DNA of 64,000 bases from Bin34 sp965219935 (GTDB taxonomy: Bacteria > Chloroflexota > Anaerolineae > Caldilineales > Caldilineaceae): the NCBI GenBank assembly GCA_965219935.1, contig CBDCOU010000003.1, positions 4,464,001 through 4,528,000 on the forward strand, read 5' to 3'. Both the position numbers and the translations under genes were made by a program. Shown one piece after another: positions 58,092 through 64,000 of the stretch (the stretch's first letter is position 1; each line of letters starts with the position of its first letter). The notes under the pieces are model-generated. The model was given only the letters and a program-made list of their open reading frames with translations. It had not been told where the DNA came from and searched no databases.

Positions 58092-59571
58092 TAGTGCAAC
58101 GAAACATTGAGAGGTAGGATTGCGGTGTCCGGATTCCCTCAGTCCCCGCCTTGCCATGTCCCCTGTCGTCGCCTCCGTGTCCCTGCCCGACGTCTCCGTG
58201 AGCCGCGCCGACATGGCCGCGGTGCGCGGACGGCTGCGGTCCTACCAGGCGCGCTACGCACCCTTCTTCGGCCGCCGCGAGCTGCGCGGCCACGCCCGCG
58301 CCTACCTGCAGGGACTGCTCAGCGACGAGCCGCGCAAGTCGATCGAGCGCATGGTCCTGCGCCTGCGCGGAGCCGACGCCAACGCGGTGCGCACGCAGCA
58401 GCTGTTCCTGCGCCAGGCGCGCTGGGACGACGCGCCCATCCTGGCCGCGCACCGGGAGCTGGTGGCGGCCACGCTGGGCGAGGAGGAGGGGGTGCTGGCG
58501 GTGGACGGCACCGACCTGCCCAAGGACGGGACCGAGTCGGTGGGGGTGGCGCGCCAGTACTGTGGCCAGCTGGGCAAGCGCGCCAACTGCCGGCGGCGGT
58601 CTTCGCGGCCTACCTGGGGCGCGGGGCGGCGGCCCTGGTGGACCGGCGGCTGTATCTGTCCCGGGCCTGGGTCTCGGGGACGAGCCATGCGGACCGACGC
58701 CGGCAGACCGGGGTGCCGGAGGGTACGCCCTTCCGCACCAAGCCGCAGCTGGCCCTGGCGATGCTGCGCGCGCTGGTGGCGGAGGATTCGCTGCCGGTGC
58801 GCTGGGTGACCTGCGACGAGGGCTTCAGCGTCAGCCATGCCTTCCTCGACGGCGTGGCCGGCCTGGGGCTGGGCTACCTGGCCGAGGTGGCCCGCAACAC
58901 CCATGTCTGGACCGCGCGTCCGGAGCAGGGCGGGTCCCCCTCGCGCCCGGTCTTCTCGGCCCCCTCGCAGGAGGTGGGTGCCGTGGCCGCCCAGCTGCCG
59001 CCCGCGGCCTGGCGGCCCTTCGTTCTGCGGGACGGGTCCAAGGGACCCCAGGCCGTGCTCTGCGCCGTCCTGCGCGTGGTGGCCCGCCGCGGTCTCGGCC
59101 CCGGTCCCGACGTCTGGCTGCTGCTGCGCCGCAACCCAGCCACGGACGAGCTCAAGTGCTATCTGTCCAACGGCCCCGCGGACCTGCCCGCGGAACGGCT
59201 GGTGTGGCTGGCCGGCCTGCGCTGGCCCATCGAGCAGTGCTTCCGGGACGGCAAGCAGCTCTTTGGCCTGGGCGACTACGAGGGCCGCAGCTGGCAGGGC
59301 TGGCACCGCCACGCCACGCTCGTCATGCTGGCCCACTTCTTCGTGGTGCGGGAGACGCTGCGCCTCCAAAAAAACGGCCCGGCCTGACCGTGCCCCAGAC
59401 CTGCCTGCTGGTGGACGCGCTCCTGCCACGCACCGGTTCCCCGGCCGACCGCGCCCTGGCCATCGTGGACTACCGCCGGGCCCGCAACGCGGCCGCTCGC
59501 CGCGCCCACGCCCAACGCCGAAGGAGGTACTGCGCCTACCTGTTCCGGCACTATGAAGTTTCGTTGCACTA
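58092..59571 (+). mobile_element. IS701-like insertion sequence A (1480 bp)
   Basis: Terminal inverted repeats TAGTGCAACGAAAC (58092-58105 and reverse complement 59558-59571) are flanked by the target duplication CTAG (58088-58091 and 59572-59575). YTAR-type four-base targets are typical of IS701. The transposase frame inside is damaged by a one-base deletion near 58591. Confidence 0.9.
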
Positions 59572-59575
59572 CTAG
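58156..59575 (+). pseudogene. IS701-like transposase (element A), frameshifted, with -1 extension
   Basis: ATG 58156 starts a frame with the first catalytic Asp (GVLAVDGTDLPKDGTESVGVARQY). Near 58591 one base (the A of an expected CAG codon) is missing, and the family sequence continues in the next frame (VFAAYLGRGAAALVDRRLYLSRAW). That frame holds the second Asp (VTCDEGFS) and the Glu in WPIEQCFRDGKQLFGL, and stops at 59387. A C-terminal portion (KKRPGLTVPQTCLLVDALL to the end) lies in the -1 frame after the A7 run, ending in a TAG supplied by the CTAG target copy. The middle frameshift should inactivate the enzyme. Confidence 0.8.
59369..59375 (+). other. Candidate -1 frameshift site A_AAA_AAC in transposase A
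   Basis: In the zero frame the codons are CAA AAA AAC, giving the slippery heptamer A_AAA_AAC within a seven-A run (59368-59374). Slipping back one base joins the zero frame (RLQK) to the conserved C-terminal extension. The same arrangement occurs at the same place in element B. Confidence 0.6.
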
Positions 59576-59878
59576 GATCACGATGCGACCTTTTGGTTCC
59601 ACTTTGCCCAGGAGTTGGCGGATAGCCGTCAACTCGTTTGTCTTGTCGGCCACGGTCGTCTGTCCCAGTCCACTGACCAGCCGTGCCGGGACGATGTGCG
59701 TGCGGTTTCGAGCAGGCCCTGCACTTGTGCGGAGCACTCAGTCTCGGCCCAAGTGGAAAACCGTCCGAGATCTTCATCTAGCCATGTGCAAGGCCTGTTC
59801 GGCCTAGTACTACAGCGGTAAGTAGATGTGGTAGGCTGCGGGGCCTGGTTTCCGCTCCCCGTTCCGCCCGGTGCCCCG

Positions 59879-61281
59879 ATGTCCACGGACCTGTCCCCGC
59901 CCGCCCCGCCGTCCGCCGTTGCCGCGGAGACCGTGGCAGCCTGGCAGGCCCACCTGGACGAGGTGGCGGCCCGCCTGGGGCCCTTCTTCGCCCGCAGCGA
60001 AACCCGCGGCCGGGCCGTGGCCTACGTCGAGGGGCTGCTGGGCGCCGTCCCGCGCAAGAACGGCTGGCAGCTGGCGGAGGCCAACGGGGAAGCGACCCCG
60101 GACGGGATCCACTACCTGCTGCGCCGGGCCCGCTGGTCGCCGGACGCGGTGCGGGAGGCCCTGTGCGCCTACGTGGCCGCCCACCTGGGCGACCCGCAGG
60201 GGATCCTGATCGTGGACGAGACCGGCTTCCTGAAGAAGGGCGTGCACTCGGCGGGGGTGGCGCGGCAGTATTCGGGGACGGCGGGGCGCATCGAGAACTG
60301 CCAGGTGGGGGTCTTCGCGGCCTATGTCGGGTCCCGGGGCCACGCGCTGGTGGACCGGGAGCTCTACCTGTCCAAGGCCTGGACGAACGACCCGGCGCGC
60401 CTGCAGGCGGTGGGCCTGGCGCCGGACACGCCCCTGGCCACCAAGCCGGAGCTGGCGCGGCGCATGCTGGTGCGGGCCCTGGACGCCGGGCTGCCGGCCG
60501 CCTGGGCGACGGGCGACAGCGTCTATGGCCATTCGGCGGACCTGCGGCAAATGCTGGAAGACCGGGGCGTGGCCTACGTGCTGGCGGTGCCGAGCCACGA
60601 GAAGGTCTGGTGGGGCTGGCAACAGGCGGCGGTGGCGGAGATCCACGCGGCCCTGGCGGAGGCGGACTGGCGGCGGTGCAGTGCCGGGGCCGGCAGCAAG
60701 GGGCCGCGCTGGTACGAGTGGCAGTGGGTCCGGACAAGCTTGGCCGGGGATGCCGCGCCGGACGGCCCGGAGGCCCCGCGGGCGCGCTCCCTGCTGTTCC
60801 GGCGCTCCTGCACGGACCCCGACGACTGGACCGCCTACCGGGTCCACGCCCCCCGCGACACAGACTTGGACACCGTGGTGCGGGTGGCCGGCGCGCGCTG
60901 GTGCATCGAGCGCGCCTTCGAGGACGCCAAGCAGGAGGCGGGCTTGGACGAGTACGAGGTGCGCAGCGCCACGGGCTGGTACCGGCACGTGACGCTGGCC
61001 CTGTGGGCCCTGGCCCTGCTGGCCGCCATCCGGGCCACCACGCTGCCGGAGGCGGCGCCCCCGGTCAAAAAAAAGCCCGCCGGCAGCCTGGCGGCCTTCC
61101 GGCGCTCCCGCGGGCTGGCGTCGGCCTGAGCCCGGCGGCCGTGCGGCGGCTGTTGTGGGCGGCGCGGCTGCGCCTCGTGCCCGCCCTGGACCACCTGCTG
61201 GCCTGGCTGGCCTGGAAGCGGCATCATGCCTGGGTCGCCCAGTGCTGCCACTACCGCCGCCGGACCGCCCTCGCCGGTTAG
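59879..61281 (+). CDS. IS701-family transposase of element B, made by -1 frameshift
   Basis: The zero frame from ATG 59879 runs to 61129 (416 residues). The DDE triad is intact: Asp in GILIVDETGFLKKGVHSAGVARQYSG, Asp in ATGDSVYGHS, Glu in WCIERAFEDAKQEAGLDEYEVR. After the A8 run the zero frame ends within 18 codons. The -1 frame instead gives GLSPAAVRRLLWAARLRLVP, AWLAWKRHHAWVAQCCHYRRR and stops at 61281; the CHYRRR end is the normal C-terminus of this transposase family. The fusion product would be 467 residues. It differs clearly in sequence from element A. Confidence 0.85.
61069..61075 (+). other. Candidate -1 frameshift site A_AAA_AAG in transposase B
   Basis: Zero-frame codons AAA AAA AAG contain the heptamer A_AAA_AAG, the most efficient bacterial -1 slippery motif (as in dnaX and many IS elements), inside an eight-A run (61067-61074). 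A possible downstream stem (CGCCGG with CCGGCG about 15 bases on) could stimulate slipping. Transcriptional slippage on A8 would give the same product. Confidence 0.7.
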
Positions 61282-61299
61282 TTACCGCTGTAGTACTAG

Positions 61300-61737
61300 T
61301 TGTGGATGACGGATACACACAGGGCGGCCAGGAAGTGCAGGTAGGCGTTCTGGTACGTCCACAAGGCCCGGGCCAGATTGTGGTCGTCGGTGGTGAGGGG
61401 ACGAGGGAGGCGCTCGTAGTGGTCCAGAACCAGCTCAGAAGTGCTTCCCAGACCGCCGCCATCTGCGTCAGAAGTACTCAGGCACCGGTTCACGGGCCCG
61501 CAGCAAGCTGGGCCATCGGCAGGTGCTGTACGTAGCGTAGATAGGTCACCCGGCCCGCAGACGCAGACTGTATGGTACCGGTCTGGCCCGTCAGGCGAAG
61601 AGGCAATGGTGTGGAGGCCCTCGCGACGGCCCGGACTCTTCGGCACACCACGATCCCGTACAGGTCAGGCGGCCGGAGCCGGAGGAGTTGGGGTACGGTC
61701 CCCCCTCGGTGCTGACGGGGAGCCAGGTCGAATGGGA
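61300..61737. other. Intergenic region with possible transposon debris
   Basis: This is about 440 bases between element B and atpC. On the minus strand a short stretch (61493-61555) reads GRVTYLRYVQHLPMAQLAAGP-like sequence, reminiscent of the IS66 TnpC region with YLxYxQHLP. Another frame reads LWTYQNAYLHFLAALCV. Neither is long enough for a firm call. No terminator for the atp operon is obvious. Confidence 0.3.
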
Positions 61738-62175
61738 TCAGTCGGTCTGGGGACTTATGCCGGGCCGCGCCCGCCGCCGCCTGGCGATTTTTAGGCGAAC
61801 CTGGCTGCGCCGGAGTGCCGCCAAATGCACCGGGGATGCGGATGCAGCGCCGCCGGCTTCCGTCACGCTGGCTTCCGCCCGTGCCCTCGCCTCCTCGGCC
61901 CGCTGGACATCGATGTCGTCTTCCCGTTCGGCCGTGTCTGCCAGCACGGTCACCACATCCGGCCTGACTTCGGCAAGGCCACCGTTGACGAAAAGGGCTT
62001 CCACTTCCTCGTCGTTTTCGTGGAGGATGATCTCCCCGATGACCAGGGTGGTCATGAGCGGCGCATGGCCGCCCATGACGCCCATTTGCCCCGACTCGCC
62101 GGGAAGGACCACCATGTCGGCGTCCCGGGAAATCAGGAGCCGTTCCGGCGTTACGATGTCTACCTTGATCGGCAC
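61738..62175 (-). CDS. atpC: ATP synthase F1 subunit epsilon
   Basis: A 145-residue subunit of the F1 central stalk. It shows the beta-sandwich start IKVDIVTPERLLISRDADMVVLPGESGQMGVMGGHAPLMTTL, then LFVNGGLAEVRPDVVTVLADTAER, and a helical C-terminus (QRAEEARARAEASV) with an Ala/Arg-rich tail. It is last in the atp operon, 38 bases after atpD. Confidence 0.93.
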   Translation of the reverse strand: MPIKVDIVTPERLLISRDADMVVLPGESGQMGVMGGHAPLMTTLVIGEIILHENDEEVEALFVNGGLAEVRPDVVTVLADTAEREDDIDVQRAEEARARAEASVTEAGGAASASPVHLAALRRSQVRLKIARRRRARPGISPQTD

Positions 62176-62213
62176 GTGGCTGCTCGCTTCCGCAAGGGGT
62201 GTGGGGGATCCGG

Positions 62214-63620
<1,407 letters not shown>

Positions 63621-63665
63621 TGCCTTGGTACTCCTGGTGTTCGATGGGGAAAGACCGGGAGCCGG

Positions 63666-64000
63666 TCAGGTCGCCTGCTCCAGGGCGGACACGCCGCCCA
63701 CGATGTCCATCAATTCGCTGGTGATGCCTTCCTGACGGGCCTTGTTGAAGCGCAGGTTCAACTCCTCCAGCAGTTCCTGGGCTGCCTCCGAGGCGTTGCG
63801 CATGGCCACCATGCGGGCCGAGTGCTCGCTGGCCAGCGACTCGTATATCGCCTGCAGGATTTGGACTTCGGTGAACTCGAAGATGGCCCGTTCCAGCACC
63901 GTCTGCGGATCCGGCTCGAAGATATAGTCGGGTGCCATGGGCATGCTGGGCTCGGCCGGTTCCACCGGCAACAGCTTGACCACGGTCGGAGTCTGCACCA
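63666..64000 (-). CDS. atpG: ATP synthase F1 subunit gamma, C-terminal part (partial)
   Basis: The gene runs off the right edge, leaving about 111 codons. The C-terminal helix is clear: ILQAIYESLASEHSARMVAMRNASEAAQELLEELNLRFNKARQEGITSELMDIVGG, the segment that rotates inside the alpha-beta ring. The stop at 63666 is 45 bases before atpD. Confidence 0.93.
   Translation of the reverse strand, partial: VQTPTVVKLLPVEPAEPSMPMAPDYIFEPDPQTVLERAIFEFTEVQILQAIYESLASEHSARMVAMRNASEAAQELLEELNLRFNKARQEGITSELMDIVGGVSALEQAT

Larger units (their letters stand above)
58050..59737 (-). pseudogene. ISAs1/H-repeat-like transposase fragment split by an IS701-like insertion
   Basis: Minus-strand 59737-59572 reads VSGLGQTTVADKTNELTAI then RQLLGKVEPKGRIVIL, the ISAs1-type core. 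After removing 58092-59571 and one CTAG, the reading continues into 58087-58050 as DASNCQTDVFYT. The join KGRIVILDASNCQTD reproduces the family motif, which proves both the insertion point and the 4-base duplication. Both ends of the ISAs1 gene are missing. Confidence 0.7.
59808..61295 (+). mobile_element. IS701-like insertion sequence B (1488 bp), apparently intact
   Basis: Terminal inverted repeats TACTACAGCGGTAA (59808-59821, complement at 61282-61295) are flanked by the target duplication CTAG (59804-59807 and 61296-61299). It contains one transposase gene needing a -1 frameshift. Both element ends and the duplication are perfect, so the insertion is recent and the element may be active. 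Confidence 0.92.

Noticed and set aside
61296..61646. A 116-codon minus-strand frame next to element B as a real gene
   Set aside because: It crosses the target duplication of the IS, has no RBS and only a vague transposon-like stretch, so it is treated as debris.

Overview
This is a 64 kb window of high-GC bacterial chromosome (roughly 60-65% G+C by eye), densely coded on both strands. The gene content (RNase J next to an FtsK/SpoIIIE translocase, a urease operon, an F-type ATPase operon, TsaB-RimI, DUF2203, many toxin-antitoxin remnants, Uma2-like and ATC-hydrolase genes, sugar-catabolism enzymes) would suit an uncultivated member of the Chloroflexota, perhaps host- or sponge-associated. 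That placement is an inference from gene content, not a phylogenetic result.

Layout. 0-1.4 kb: the end of a ribbon-helix-helix-like gene, a small ORF, and an AbiE-type toxin-antitoxin pair whose toxin is broken. 1.4-8.4 kb: a ProX-like betaine-binding protein, homocysteine S-methyltransferase, tRNA-Lys(CTT), a Tat/lipobox oligopeptide-binding protein, a DksA-like zinc-finger protein with a histone-H1-like tail, and Upp. 8.4-15.3 kb: aldo/keto reductase, VapBC with a clear operator palindrome, O-antigen-ligase-like protein plus LipA, ATC hydrolase, HD protein and mannonate dehydratase. 15.4-19.2 kb: a Met/His/Arg-rich secreted protein behind a PhoB-box-like repeat, followed by an OmpR/PhoB-type response regulator and histidine kinase. 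19.3-29.4 kb: housekeeping (A-type Fe-S carrier, DUF2203, rhodanese, Nfo, TsaB, RimI, family-4 UDG, RNase J, FtsK) and an Uma2-like nuclease. 29.9-41.9 kb: GH31 glycosidase, an IS701-like relic, a secreted FN3-like protein, an APC-UspA fusion transporter, sulfurtransferase, a second aldo/keto reductase, a Cys/Met-metabolism PLP enzyme and MreB.

42.0-53.3 kb is the most striking part. A urease operon (ureD-ureA-ureB-ureC-ureF-ureG) is split between ureD and ureA by a 6.4 kb, three-gene cassette: a DUF6361-like protein, a phospholipase-D-like protein and a large SF2 helicase, with overlapping start/stop codons. The content and order resemble the Azaca-type anti-phage system (from memory). The cassette is bounded by two diverged direct copies (about nine in ten bases alike) of the 3' end of ureD and the ureD-ureA junction, so it looks like a defence island that entered by recombination at ureD.

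53.4-61.7 kb is an accessory graveyard: an orphan gene, a TnpB relic, a deletion-derivative IS with a stem-loop over its start codon, two copies of a small two-gene module, and two complete IS701-like elements with CTAG target duplications. In both elements the conserved C-terminal part of the transposase lies in the -1 frame beyond an A-run slippery heptamer. One of the two sits inside an ISAs1-like transposase gene, which is restored when the element is removed on paper. The window closes with atpC, atpD and the end of atpG on the minus strand.

How it fits together: core metabolism and information processing are conserved and often translationally coupled, while accessory DNA has entered in patches (0-1.3, 32, 42.9-49.3 and 53.4-61.7 kb).
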